Shown: positions 24,148-31,687 of the stretch, piece by piece
Position numbering within the stretch: the stretch's first letter is position 1
Layout of the letters: each line of letters begins with the position of its first letter
Assembly (NCBI GenBank): GCA_024400835.1
Contig: JAKSMC010000039.1
Span: forward strand, 1-32,729
From: Bacteroidales bacterium
Lineage (GTDB): Bacteria; Bacteroidota; Bacteroidia; Bacteroidales; WCHB1-69
Length of the DNA stretch: 32,729 nucleotides
Reading direction: 5' to 3'
Program-made: the position numbers and the translations under genes
The notes under the pieces: model-generated
Told to the model about the DNA's origin: nothing
Seen by the model: the letters and a program-made list of their open reading frames with translations, nothing else
Databases searched by the model: none

Positions 24148-25061
24148 CTTTTCGGCACGGCGATCACACGGAAACCGATCTTCTGTGATGGTGCTGTATA
24201 TTGCTGTTCACTTTGGATGCGGACGTCGTAGCCAGGGTCTGCATAACTGCCACCTAAGGCGATACCCTTTTCCTCAACCATCTCGGCCACATTGCCACTC
24301 ATATTGTACAGACCGTAGTTGTTTGGATAGAAGGATGCGGCTGGACAAATCCAAAAGGCGAAATCGTGCAAGGCAGGAAAGAGTTCATTTTCATCTACAA
24401 CGGTTAAGACACTATCTTTCATTGTGATGCTCTCGTCACCAACTCTTTTGTAATTACACAGAGGATATCCGTTCCTATTTGTGAGAAAAGGACCACCCCA
24501 AGGATAGGGATCCCAATTGTGACCTCCTCCGCGTGCGGCATACTGCCACTGCGCCTTGGTGGGCAGCATATACTCAAATCCTGCATCTCCCAACTTCTCG
24601 TTGAGCCAATGACAGAAAAGGATCGCGCCTTCGTAACTGATTTCAACAACAGGATATATAGCGTAGGCTGGATGTTTGAAATACTCGAATGTGTCCACTT
24701 TGAGAGGTGACTTTTCTGTTATAATTCCAGAAACGGACAACGTAGGATTGTTTTCCTTGAGAACTCTTGCCACTTCATAGTCGGCCGTGCGACCTTGCGC
24801 CTGAAGGTCATCCAAGAAAGCACCGTATGCTTTGTTGGTAACTTCTGAAGAAAGCATATAAAAGGTAGAAAAGGTGTACTCCTTTTTGGAGACGACCTGT
24901 CCTGTATCATTATAGACAACCTCCGTATAATGCCCAGCGGGAATTTCGACAAACTTACCGACCAACTGCTTTTCCAGTTTGACGATTGCTTTGGGGCGTT
25001 TCTGCGCGCCAACAGCCAGTACGACGGCTAACAAGACGATGATAAATGTGAACTTTTTCAT
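24144..25061 (-). CDS. Exported SUMF1 / formylglycine-enzyme-like domain protein
   Basis: 305 residues. A signal peptide ends near residue 19 (VVLAVGAQ) with no lipobox cysteine. The SUMF1 fold is shown by EVTNKAYGAFL (73-83), VVEISYEGAILFCHWLNEKLG, LPTKAQWQYAARGG (166-179), NYGLYNMSGNVAEM (248-261), LGGSY (269-273) and a final GFRVI. The cysteine pair of true formylglycine-generating enzymes near the C-terminus is missing (IGFRVIAV), so sulfatase activation is unlikely. GldJ/GldK of the gliding and T9SS machinery share this fold, but the protein is shorter and is not lipidated. Its function is unknown. Confidence 0.8.
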   Translation of the reverse strand: MKKFTFIIVLLAVVLAVGAQKRPKAIVKLEKQLVGKFVEIPAGHYTEVVYNDTGQVVSKKEYTFSTFYMLSSEVTNKAYGAFLDDLQAQGRTADYEVARVLKENNPTLSVSGIITEKSPLKVDTFEYFKHPAYAIYPVVEISYEGAILFCHWLNEKLGDAGFEYMLPTKAQWQYAARGGGHNWDPYPWGGPFLTNRNGYPLCNYKRVGDESITMKDSVLTVVDENELFPALHDFAFWICPAASFYPNNYGLYNMSGNVAEMVEEKGIALGGSYADPGYDVRIQSEQQYTAPSQKIGFRVIAVPKR

Positions 25062-25164
25062 AGGTTTGGTTTTTGCGTTATACTATAAGCAACGTAAAAA
25101 ATGAAGTGAAGATTGGGAGATGGAGGAGAAAATTGAATTTCAAGATTATGGTAAACGTTGGAGG

Positions 25165-25320
25165 TTCCGCTTCGGCTGTTGCGCAGCCTTGCGGAATGGT
25201 GCATGGCGCATTGGCAAAAGACAGAATGGGCGGCGGCGCACGTGATGAAGTTTATGCTCTTTCGTGGTGCCGCCGCCCATCATCCCTTCTTCACGCCGCG
25301 CGTGTGCACCATTCCGCAAG
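25165..25320. repeat. Large imperfect hairpin with a competing small stem-loop
   Basis: A perfect 16-base inverted repeat joins 25188-25203 with 25305-25320 (CTTGCGGAATGGTGCA and its complement). An inner GC-rich arm pairs 25228-25237 with 25269-25278 (GGGCGGCGGC / GCCGCCGCCC). A second stem-loop at 25165-25196 (TTCCGC / GCGGAA outer, GGCTG / CAGCC inner) uses part of the same left arm, so the two folds exclude each other. Confidence 0.75.
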
Positions 25321-25333
25321 ACCGACGATAGGA

Positions 25334-25410
25334 GGTCGCAGCGGAATCCCCAAGGTTTATGGTGGCCCCGTTTGGCAGAATTGGCAGTCGGTTGCAGCGG
25401 AATTCCCAAG
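25334..25410. repeat. 21-base direct repeat, two copies
   Basis: 25334-25354 and 25390-25410 share GCAGCGGAAT and CCCAAG, with two differences over 21 bases. They follow the large hairpin directly. Confidence 0.65.
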
Positions 25411-25852
25411 ATTGACCACATCGTAGTTACACAAAGATTGTTGTCTGTTGGATGATATTCGTAAAATTTAGGAAACTATATACCAGTTGATCTGCAAACA
25501 AACAAAATCATACGTATACTTGATTTTTTTTCTATGATTTTCAATACGATTCTTATTAGATTTTGAGCGCAGCGACCTGGTTTTTTCCTGACATTTTTGA
25601 GCAGATTCTTTTTTGATTTTAAAACATCCATAAAAAAAATTCTGCCATACCGCAGTCACATATACAAGTTTTGAAATCCAAATACTAATGTTGCGATAAA
25701 TTTTGAAAAAATCTTATAAGTTATTGATATAATATAAAATACAAACATTATTTGATTTTTTGATTTGAAAAACACTATTTGTTCATTTCTCAAAGGCGCA
25801 AGGTTATTATCATCACACATTAAGCGCAAAAGCAAATTTTGCGCGATCATAA

Positions 25853-26007
25853 ATTCCCCTTCTTTTAGAAGGGGTGCCCGTAGGGCAGGGTAGTGGCATA
25901 AACATCACGGCGAAGCCGTACATTATTATCCGTTATATAAAGGTTGCTTCGCAAACACCCATATCACTACCCCGGCTTTCAGCCACCCCTTCTAAAAGAA
26001 GGGGAAT
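25853..26007. repeat. 155-bp inverted-repeat element (MITE- or REP-like)
   Basis: The ends 25853-25876 and 25984-26007 are perfect 24-base inverted repeats (ATTCCCCTTCTTTTAG...GGGGTG). Inner arms AGGGTAGTG (25887-25895) and CACTACCCC (25965-25973) continue the symmetry. Small GAA/TTC/GTA-loop hairpins (GCCC-GTA-GGGC, ACGGC-GAA-GCCGT, TTGC-TTC-GCAA) lie within. It has no coding capacity, and no target-site duplication was recognised. Confidence 0.8.
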
Positions 26008-26110
26008 GGGCGCCTCCGTTCGGGCAGGCCCGACGGGAATAGAACAGATATATTGGCATTCGAAATTTATCGCATCAGTAGTAAAATCCAAATAAAAATT
26101 CCACCAAAAT

Positions 26111-26128
26111 AGCCAGGATTATCTGGCT
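26111..26128 (-). terminator. Possible terminator after the AlgX-like gene
   Basis: AGCCAG and CTGGCT form a six-pair stem with a six-base loop; on the minus strand it is followed by ATTTTGG. It is about 160 bases past the AlgX-like stop, so the link is uncertain. Confidence 0.35.
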
Positions 26129-26287
26129 TTATAATGGGTCGTCGTCCCGTGGACTCCTCAAAATCATATTGAAAATCCAATAAAAAATCTAATGAAAATA
26201 TTGCAGACTTCTCAATTGCCCTGCCCTAAAAATTGTTAAACAATCAATGTTTTCGGGTCAATATGTATATGGTCCTCTTTCCACATC

Positions 26288-27625
26288 TCAACTATTAATG
26301 GATTTTTGATTTTTATACTCTTGCTCAAGTACGTACTTGGCATTGTCGCGGAGACTTTGTTCGATGGAAATGTGTCGCTCTTTGGCTTGCTTCTTTACGG
26401 ATTCGAACCATACAGGGTCTGATTTTATAATCTTAATAATTTTTTGTATGGCCGTTTCTAAGTCATATTGGTCGCCGTGGGCTAACGTTTGCTGTACGGT
26501 GTTGGCAAATCCGAATAGGTATTCGTAGGCGAATACGGAAGTGTACATCACCACTACTACATCAACTTCTGAGAGAATTTGATAACGGTTAATAATACCT
26601 ACTTTACCGGTGTTCTTTGGTTCGGTGGAATAGGCATCTTCGTTGTATTTCCAATAATCCACCACCTCGAAAGCATCTTTGAAACAGGTACCTTCCAGTT
26701 GTGTATAATAGCTGTCGCCCACGATGAGCAACTTAGGCTTCCGAGTGCCTTGGGATGGTTTTAATTTGAAGATGGGGTTGGGAATCTTCTCTCGCGACAT
26801 TGGGAAAAGGAGATTGCTGAGTAGATCCAATTCTTTGTCGCTTCCCAAAACATATCTTCTGGAATAATTGCTGTCGAGATATTGGATGGCAGGAAGGTCG
26901 AATCCGCTGATTTCTGAAATTTTGCGTAATAAGGTGTCTGCCACAAATGGTATGGTCGAGGCATCCCAATGCGTGCCATAGCGCGTGTATAAGGGGTAGC
27001 TCGTATTTTTTTTCATCTCTTTGAAAATCGGCGTGAAGTCAATATGTGGGATGCCGTTTTGTTTATATAAAGAGGCGTAATAGTTTATTAGAGAGAATGG
27101 GGAAGCATTGTCCCGAATATGATCCGGAAGGTATTCAGGATAAATTGCTGTTTTGGAGGGCGCTAAAACGATTAATACGGGGATGTTGCGCTGCTTTAAC
27201 GTATCAATGAGGCGTAAAGTTTCCTGTACATTTTCCATTGCGGCGATTTTGGCTTTCTCAATGGTGCCGTACTTTTTTTTCAAGGTGACGCCTGTATATT
27301 CGTCCGTATATTGTTTGTGGAACAAATGTCCATCTTTACCTATTACGATATCGTCGTTGCTGATTTCTCCGAACAATGAATATAGGACTTGGTTGTAACT
27401 TCGGACCAACAGGCTTTTGAAACCGAGTTTTTCTTCTGCCTTTTTTTTGCAATAATCTTGGAATTTGAAGTTCCGATAGTTGGCATAAGTGAGCTCAACA
27501 GGTTGGATGGGCTTTGTGAATCCATTCAGCTCCCAACAGTTGAAATGGCAGATTTCCGGTATGACGGGAAGCAGCAGTATGGTTAGGATGACAGCGAAGA
27601 TTATATGGAAGTGTTTGTCGTTCAT
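26288..27625 (-). CDS. AlgX/AlgJ-like SGNH acetyltransferase-fold protein
   Basis: 445 residues with an N-terminal membrane anchor (about 7-24, IIFAVILTILLLPVIP). The SGNH-like core shows LIVLAPSKTAIYPEYL (151-166), THWDAS (218-223) with His219, and VGDSYY (302-307) with candidate nucleophile Ser305. AlgJ/AlgX proteins accept acetyl groups from an MBOAT partner and place them on an exopolysaccharide. The Asp-X-His motif of AlgX appears to read Gly-Thr-His here, so the catalytic aspartate may differ or lie elsewhere. Its start overlaps the MBOAT stop by one base, which supports joint function. Confidence 0.85.
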   Translation of the reverse strand: MNDKHFHIIFAVILTILLLPVIPEICHFNCWELNGFTKPIQPVELTYANYRNFKFQDYCKKKAEEKLGFKSLLVRSYNQVLYSLFGEISNDDIVIGKDGHLFHKQYTDEYTGVTLKKKYGTIEKAKIAAMENVQETLRLIDTLKQRNIPVLIVLAPSKTAIYPEYLPDHIRDNASPFSLINYYASLYKQNGIPHIDFTPIFKEMKKNTSYPLYTRYGTHWDASTIPFVADTLLRKISEISGFDLPAIQYLDSNYSRRYVLGSDKELDLLSNLLFPMSREKIPNPIFKLKPSQGTRKPKLLIVGDSYYTQLEGTCFKDAFEVVDYWKYNEDAYSTEPKNTGKVGIINRYQILSEVDVVVVMYTSVFAYEYLFGFANTVQQTLAHGDQYDLETAIQKIIKIIKSDPVWFESVKKQAKERHISIEQSLRDNAKYVLEQEYKNQKSINS

Positions 27626-29040
27626 TAAAATCTGAAATATATGAAGGGGTTGAAGTTGGAAACGCAGAGGGCACCGGCAGATAGTATGAATAGAATAAGG
27701 ACAATGGCGAGCATCACGAAGGTCGTGCGGCGACTGTAATGCTCAGCAAACACAGTGTTTAGCAATTTGTTTCCCAATGGGAAAGCGGGAAGGAAGGCAA
27801 ATAGTGCGGCAATTAGGAAGAGGACGATAAAATGCGTTGAGAGGTCGATGTGTGTGCCGCTTCGGAAGGCGAACAGCGCGCGGTAGAAATGCAAGGCAGG
27901 GGTGAGTGATTCCACGCGGAAGATAACCCAGCCGAGTGCCACAACGAAGAAGGTGAGCATCATAGCGGGCAACTTGCCGATTCGCTCGGTGATACGCAAC
28001 AAAAAGGCTCTGTCCATAATGAGGAAGGCCCCGTGAAAAGCACCCCAAAGCACAAAGTTCCAGGATGACCCATGCCATAATCCCGAAATAAGGAATACAA
28101 AACCGAGGTTGAAATAGAGCCGTGCCTTCGACACACGGTTGCCTCCCAACGGAATGTAAAGATATTCTTTCATGAAAGCTCCCAAGGTGATGTGCCACCG
28201 CCGCCAGAACTCAGTGATGCTGCGGCTGATGTAGGGAGCGTTGAAGTTCTCTGTGAAACGGAATCCCAACATACGGCCCAATCCAATGGCCATGTCGGAG
28301 TAACCTGAAAAATCGAAATAGATTTGGAAAGTATATGCCAAAATGCCTATCCAAGCCGTGCTTGAGGACATCAAGTCGTAGTCCATGGCGAAAATCTCAT
28401 CCGCGACGATGGCCACTGTGTTGGCAATCAGCACTTTTTTGCCCAACCCGATGGCGAAGCGGTAAAAGCCCATAACACGGTCTTCCATCGTAATGTCGCG
28501 ATGAACCAATTGCTCTGCAATGGTGTTGTAGCGGATAATAGGCCCGGCAATCAACTGCGGGAACAGGGCAATGTACAGCATGTAGTCGTTCCACTTGTCC
28601 AAGGGCTTGGATACTCCCCGATAGACATCTACCGTGTAGGTGAGCGACTGGAAAGTGAAAAACGAGATGCCGATGGGCAGTGCAATCCTGGTGAAAGAAA
28701 TCAGATTGTGATTGGTAAGGTTGAGAAGGAGGTTGATGTTGTCAAGAAAGAAATTCATGTACTTGAAGTAGGCGAGGATGCCCAAATTCAAGATGATGGA
28801 AAAGGTGAGCAGCGTTTTCTTCCGCTTGGGCTTTGAGGTGTTGTGCATCCATCTCGTGATGAAGAAATTGCCTAACATAGAGGCAATGAAAATGAAGATG
28901 AAGTCGGGCGCGCCCCAGGCATAGAAAAGTAAGGATGCTAACAACAGCACCCAGTTTTTGCCGCCCTTGGGTACTAAGTAGTACAGCACCAAGACGGCCG
29001 GTAGGAAGAAGAATAAAAATTCGATACTGCTGAAAACCAT
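27625..29040 (-). CDS. MBOAT family O-acyltransferase (AlgI-like)
   Basis: 471 residues with about ten membrane segments. The start IEFLFFFLPAVLVLYYLVP, the FDFSGYSDMAIGLGRMLGF block (243-261), FWRRWHITLGAFMKEYLYIPLGG with His283, and LISGLWHGSSWNF with the expected catalytic His323 are hallmarks of the AlgI/DltB group. It would carry acetyl groups from a cytoplasmic donor across the inner membrane and hand them to the AlgX-like protein encoded next. The modified polymer is not shown by the neighbours. It follows a small exported protein gene by 73 bases. Confidence 0.92.
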   Translation of the reverse strand: MVFSSIEFLFFFLPAVLVLYYLVPKGGKNWVLLLASLLFYAWGAPDFIFIFIASMLGNFFITRWMHNTSKPKRKKTLLTFSIILNLGILAYFKYMNFFLDNINLLLNLTNHNLISFTRIALPIGISFFTFQSLTYTVDVYRGVSKPLDKWNDYMLYIALFPQLIAGPIIRYNTIAEQLVHRDITMEDRVMGFYRFAIGLGKKVLIANTVAIVADEIFAMDYDLMSSSTAWIGILAYTFQIYFDFSGYSDMAIGLGRMLGFRFTENFNAPYISRSITEFWRRWHITLGAFMKEYLYIPLGGNRVSKARLYFNLGFVFLISGLWHGSSWNFVLWGAFHGAFLIMDRAFLLRITERIGKLPAMMLTFFVVALGWVIFRVESLTPALHFYRALFAFRSGTHIDLSTHFIVLFLIAALFAFLPAFPLGNKLLNTVFAEHYSRRTTFVMLAIVLILFILSAGALCVSNFNPFIYFRF

Positions 29041-29113
29041 TTTTTATATGTGTTGAATAAATATAAAACGTTCAGAATTGTGAGCTCAACCCCTCCCTGT
29101 CAAAAGTTACTAC

Positions 29114-29458
29114 CTAATATGGAATGTCCGCGTGCGGATCTTTGGGAAATAAAATCTCTTTCACTGCGGTGCTGTCGTTGGCGATGGGTAGGAAATTATG
29201 AATGCGTTGTGTCTGCTTTGTCGGAGTGAAAACGCCTTTGTCTTCAAAAGTCTTCCGTGTCATCAAATCTGAAAATGACGGTTGTGAGAGTAGAAAATGC
29301 GGTGTGCACATTGTCTGAATGTTATGGCTGAGACTCCGCTCCAACAGATACGTGTTGAATGTGGGCAGCGGATGGCGGCAGCTGTCTGCCTGTTGCGCGA
29401 CAGCGTGGCACTCGCTAAAACAGTAGAGCAACAATATGAGCTTCAATGCACATTTCAT
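29114..29458 (-). CDS. Small exported protein of unknown function
   Basis: 114 residues and not recognised. A likely signal peptide covers residues 1-22 (LKLILLLYCFSECHAVAQ). The mature part is about 90 residues, polar, with two cysteines that could pair, and no repeats or membrane segment. It begins eight bases after the large T9SS protein gene and is followed by the AlgI/AlgX pair, so it may belong to a surface-glycan or surface-protein operon. No T9SS tail is present. Confidence 0.65.
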   Translation of the reverse strand: MKCALKLILLLYCFSECHAVAQQADSCRHPLPTFNTYLLERSLSHNIQTMCTPHFLLSQPSFSDLMTRKTFEDKGVFTPTKQTQRIHNFLPIANDSTAVKEILFPKDPHADIPY

Positions 29459-29466
29459 AATGGAGA

Positions 29467-31113
29467 CTATTTCACGATAACGACTTTCTGATTAACAATT
29501 CCCTGCGTGGTGTTGATTTTGAGCAGATAGATGCCCGGTGCCCAGTTGGAGGTGCTCAGCTGGACGTCGCTGCCGCTGGCTTCGTGCGTGGTGATGTGCT
29601 GACCTGCCAAATTGAAAACTTCAATGCGTGAGATGGAAGTGGCGGTTTGGATGTGCAAAACATCGTGCGCAGGGTTCGGGAAGAGGATTGCCTGCGGACT
29701 GTCCAACTCGGCTACGGAGACCGGACTTGCGCCGTGGTAAAGGTAGATGTTGTCAATGAGAACTTGGCAAACGGCTCCTTCGTAACTGAAGGCAAACTTC
29801 ACGTTGGATTGTCCAGCCAATGAGTTCACATCCACCGTGGCGTGCGTGCTTTGCTGGTCGGTGAATACGCCAAAGTCGCTCAGCGTCCAAATTGGTTCGT
29901 CAGAGAAGGTGCTGCCGCCGTCGGTGCTGGCGTAGATCTTGAGATCGACATATTCGTGCTCGATGTAGGCATAGAAGCTGATGAAGTCGAAAGCGAGGGT
30001 GAGACTGTCTGTGAACTGGGATAAATCGAAGTTCGGAGTGATGAGTCTCTCGGTGCGGTCGTCCTCCAATCCCTTGCAGGAGGCCCAGGTGCTGCCGTAT
30101 GTATAAGGAGACCAAGTATAATTGGGCGTCTCGCTGACAATTTCCCAGCAGATTGGCGGGAAGGTGGCGCCTTCGAAATCCTCGTTCCAGGGCAGCTGGC
30201 TAATCGTTTGGCATTCAACGCCGGTGCCGGAAACGGCAATCGGCAAATCTATGGCGTTTGCAGAGGAGAGGGTGACGGTGCTGTTGCTGCTGCCCGAAGT
30301 GGTTGGTTGGAATCTCACATAAAGGGTGTCTTCTGTTATCAAATTGCTGGGGGCGAGTGTCGCAGTAGAACCGAAGTTGAGGTTGTCGGTGGAAACGGAG
30401 AACGGAGCGTTGGCGTTGATGCTGATGTCGTCGGCGAGCGAATAGGCGCGGATGGGCAGTGCCAAGGTGCGTGCCGTGCCGATGCCCACAGTGCCGAAAC
30501 TCAAAGCCTCCTGGCTGGCGGTGATGGTGGGCTCGGATGGGATAGCCTCTATGGAGAAGTTGTCGAGGTAAAGGTAGAATTTGTCGTTGGAAATATACTT
30601 GACGGCAATATAACGGGTGTTGGCGGGCACGGTGATTTCGTATTGCTGAGTCGTAGCGCTGGATGTGGTGACCGGTTCCCAAGTGAAAGAAGACGGAAGG
30701 CTGTCGGTGGTGGAACAGCCCACCTGGAATTGCTCTCTGCCCATATTGGTGTCCCAGTAGTCGAATTTGAAGATTATGGGCATCTCGCTGGTCAGTTTCG
30801 GAGAAATCAGATACTGAGTGAAATTGCTGGCCGGCAGCATAGAACTGAAATGAAAGATATTGCCGTAGGGATCTTTGTTGAAGGGGCCGACGGCGTTGGG
30901 GTTGGCGGGATTTTCGTTGAAATACTGCCAACAGGGCGAGAAGTTGTCGCAGTTTTCAAAGAAGGGCAGGGTGGTGTGTTCGCAATCGGTGCGGAGTTCG
31001 GTGCCGTTGTTCCACCCGCTGTGGGCTTCCAAAATGAGGGAGGCTTGGGCCTGAACACCGGTGATGAACGCGATGAGGACGAAGAGAATAGCAAATGTCT
31101 TTTTCATTATCAT
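29467..31113 (-). CDS. Large T9SS-exported protein with two adhesin-like domains
   Basis: 548 residues (546 if the ATG at 31107 is used). A signal peptide ends near residue 22 (LIAFITGVQAQ). Residues about 45-190 form a first cleaved-adhesin / MAM-like domain (LPFFENCDNFSPCW ... YLYLDNFSIEA). Residues 195-295 look like an HYDIN/ASPM-type Ig domain (LSFGTVGIGTARTLALPI). Residues 305-460 are a second adhesin domain (LPWNEDFEGATFPPICW). The end (LFPNPAHDVLHI ... GIYLLKINTTQG ... KVVIVK) is a T9SS type A sorting tail. A promoter -7 element is at 31159-31166. Surface attachment is likely; the ligand is unknown. Confidence 0.85.
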   Translation of the reverse strand: MIMKKTFAILFVLIAFITGVQAQASLILEAHSGWNNGTELRTDCEHTTLPFFENCDNFSPCWQYFNENPANPNAVGPFNKDPYGNIFHFSSMLPASNFTQYLISPKLTSEMPIIFKFDYWDTNMGREQFQVGCSTTDSLPSSFTWEPVTTSSATTQQYEITVPANTRYIAVKYISNDKFYLYLDNFSIEAIPSEPTITASQEALSFGTVGIGTARTLALPIRAYSLADDISINANAPFSVSTDNLNFGSTATLAPSNLITEDTLYVRFQPTTSGSSNSTVTLSSANAIDLPIAVSGTGVECQTISQLPWNEDFEGATFPPICWEIVSETPNYTWSPYTYGSTWASCKGLEDDRTERLITPNFDLSQFTDSLTLAFDFISFYAYIEHEYVDLKIYASTDGGSTFSDEPIWTLSDFGVFTDQQSTHATVDVNSLAGQSNVKFAFSYEGAVCQVLIDNIYLYHGASPVSVAELDSPQAILFPNPAHDVLHIQTATSISRIEVFNLAGQHITTHEASGSDVQLSTSNWAPGIYLLKINTTQGIVNQKVVIVK

Positions 31114-31158
31114 TGTCTGTAAAATTCAAAAAATAAGGTTGATAATTTTTAGAGAGTG

Positions 31159-31166
31159 CAAAAGTA
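31159..31166 (-). promoter_or_regulatory. -7 element for the large T9SS protein gene
   Basis: TACTTTTG on the minus strand matches TAnnTTTG, 46 bases before the start. The -33 element is poor (GTTC). Confidence 0.5.
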
Positions 31167-31223
31167 GAAAAAAATGGTGAAACGCGAACCCTGTTCTGAG
31201 ACTGGGATGTTCGGTAACACCCT

Positions 31224-31250
31224 GTAGGGACGCGATTCATCGCGTCCGCC
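31224..31250. repeat. GTAGGGACGCGA hairpin repeat
   Basis: GGACGCGA and TCGCGTCC (31228-31235, 31240-31247) form an eight-pair stem with a TTCA loop. It is related to the GTAGAGACG palindromes at 13495 and 24120 by its opening GTAG(A/G)GACG. Confidence 0.65.
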
Positions 31251-31291
31251 GTGACGGTCGCTACGCTCCGCATTCACAAATTAGAATAATT

Positions 31292-31367
31292 AAAATTATT
31301 AAAATAATTATTCCAATTATTCTCATTATTCTAATTGGTGAAGTGCGCCGCAGGCGGGAAACAGCTG
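31292..31367. repeat. Direct repeat, left copy, flanking the RhuM-like gene
   Basis: 36 bases at 31301-31336 are identical to 32609-32644. The nine bases before (one difference) and about 30 bases after (few differences, holding GTGCGCCGCAGGCGG and AAACAGCTG) extend the match. Within this copy TTAGAATAAT (31281-31290) and ATTATTCTAA (31325-31334) are inverted. Confidence 0.85.
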
Positions 31368-31643
31368 CCCACGAATTTTCACTAATTAATACGAATGAAA
31401 ATCAGCCTCTATATAATTCGTGTCCATTCGTGCTAATTCGTGGGAAAAGACAATTTGTGAACGCACGCCGCAGGCGCTCAACTGACTTGTGCGGATGAAC
31501 GATGATTCTATAGGGGGATCTCTGAAAATATTGCGATAAGTCTTCAAATATCAGTGTTATGCGTTAACAATTAATGCTTAAATTTTGAAGCTGAATATTT
31601 TAAATCTTTGAAAACCAGATTCGATTTTTTTCATCGAAAACGC

Positions 31644-31674
31644 TTGACAAAGTCCTTCCGTTAGTCTATCTTTG
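31644..31674 (+). promoter_or_regulatory. Promoter of the RhuM-like gene
   Basis: TTGAC (31644-31648) and TATCTTTG (31667-31674) match the -33 and -7 elements with 20 bases between TTG and the -7. Transcription would start near 31681, giving a very short leader. Confidence 0.6.
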
Positions 31675-31687
31675 CGGCAAACTTTTG

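Larger units (their letters stand above)
25062..26287. other. 1.2-kb gene-poor region with hairpins and an inverted-repeat element
   Basis: No convincing gene was found; the small open frames here are AT-rich and show no domain, signal peptide or promoter. The stretch at 25160-25410 is GC-rich and full of inverted repeats. 25440-25850 is AT-rich and featureless apart from a hairpin at 25824-25844 (GCGCAAAA / TTTTGCGC). 25853-26007 is a compact inverted-repeat element. 26010-26280 holds short hairpins, including a terminator-like one at 26111. Confidence 0.6.
31114..31684. other. 570-base intergenic region rich in repeats
   Basis: No gene was found. From left to right: a -7 element for the T9SS gene, a GTAGGGACGCGATTCATCGCGTCC hairpin type at 31224-31250, an AT-rich inverted repeat plus GCGCCGCAGGCG hairpin (31281-31367), an inverted repeat CCCACGAATT / AATTCGTGGG (31368-31444), a GCCGCAGGC copy near 31466, and the RhuM-type gene promoter. 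Confidence 0.6.

Noticed and set aside
24144..25061. Calling the SUMF1-domain protein a sulfatase-activating enzyme
   Set aside because: The C-terminal cysteine pair is absent and no sulfatase gene is nearby.
25073..25426. Overlapping frames of 90-117 codons on both strands in the hairpin island
   Set aside because: They arise from the GC-rich inverted repeats; both strands are open to a similar extent, and neither translation looks like a protein family.
25468..25850. Two small minus-strand frames of about 63 codons
   Set aside because: AT-rich with low-complexity translation, no promoter, no signal peptide and no recognisable domain.
30208..31122. 304-codon plus-strand frame opposite the large T9SS protein
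   Set aside because: The minus-strand product has a signal peptide, adhesin domains and a sorting tail; the plus frame is a shadow.
31281..31445. Possible CRISPR-like repeat cluster
   Set aside because: The repeats are inverted or single, with no regular unit and spacer pattern and no cas genes.
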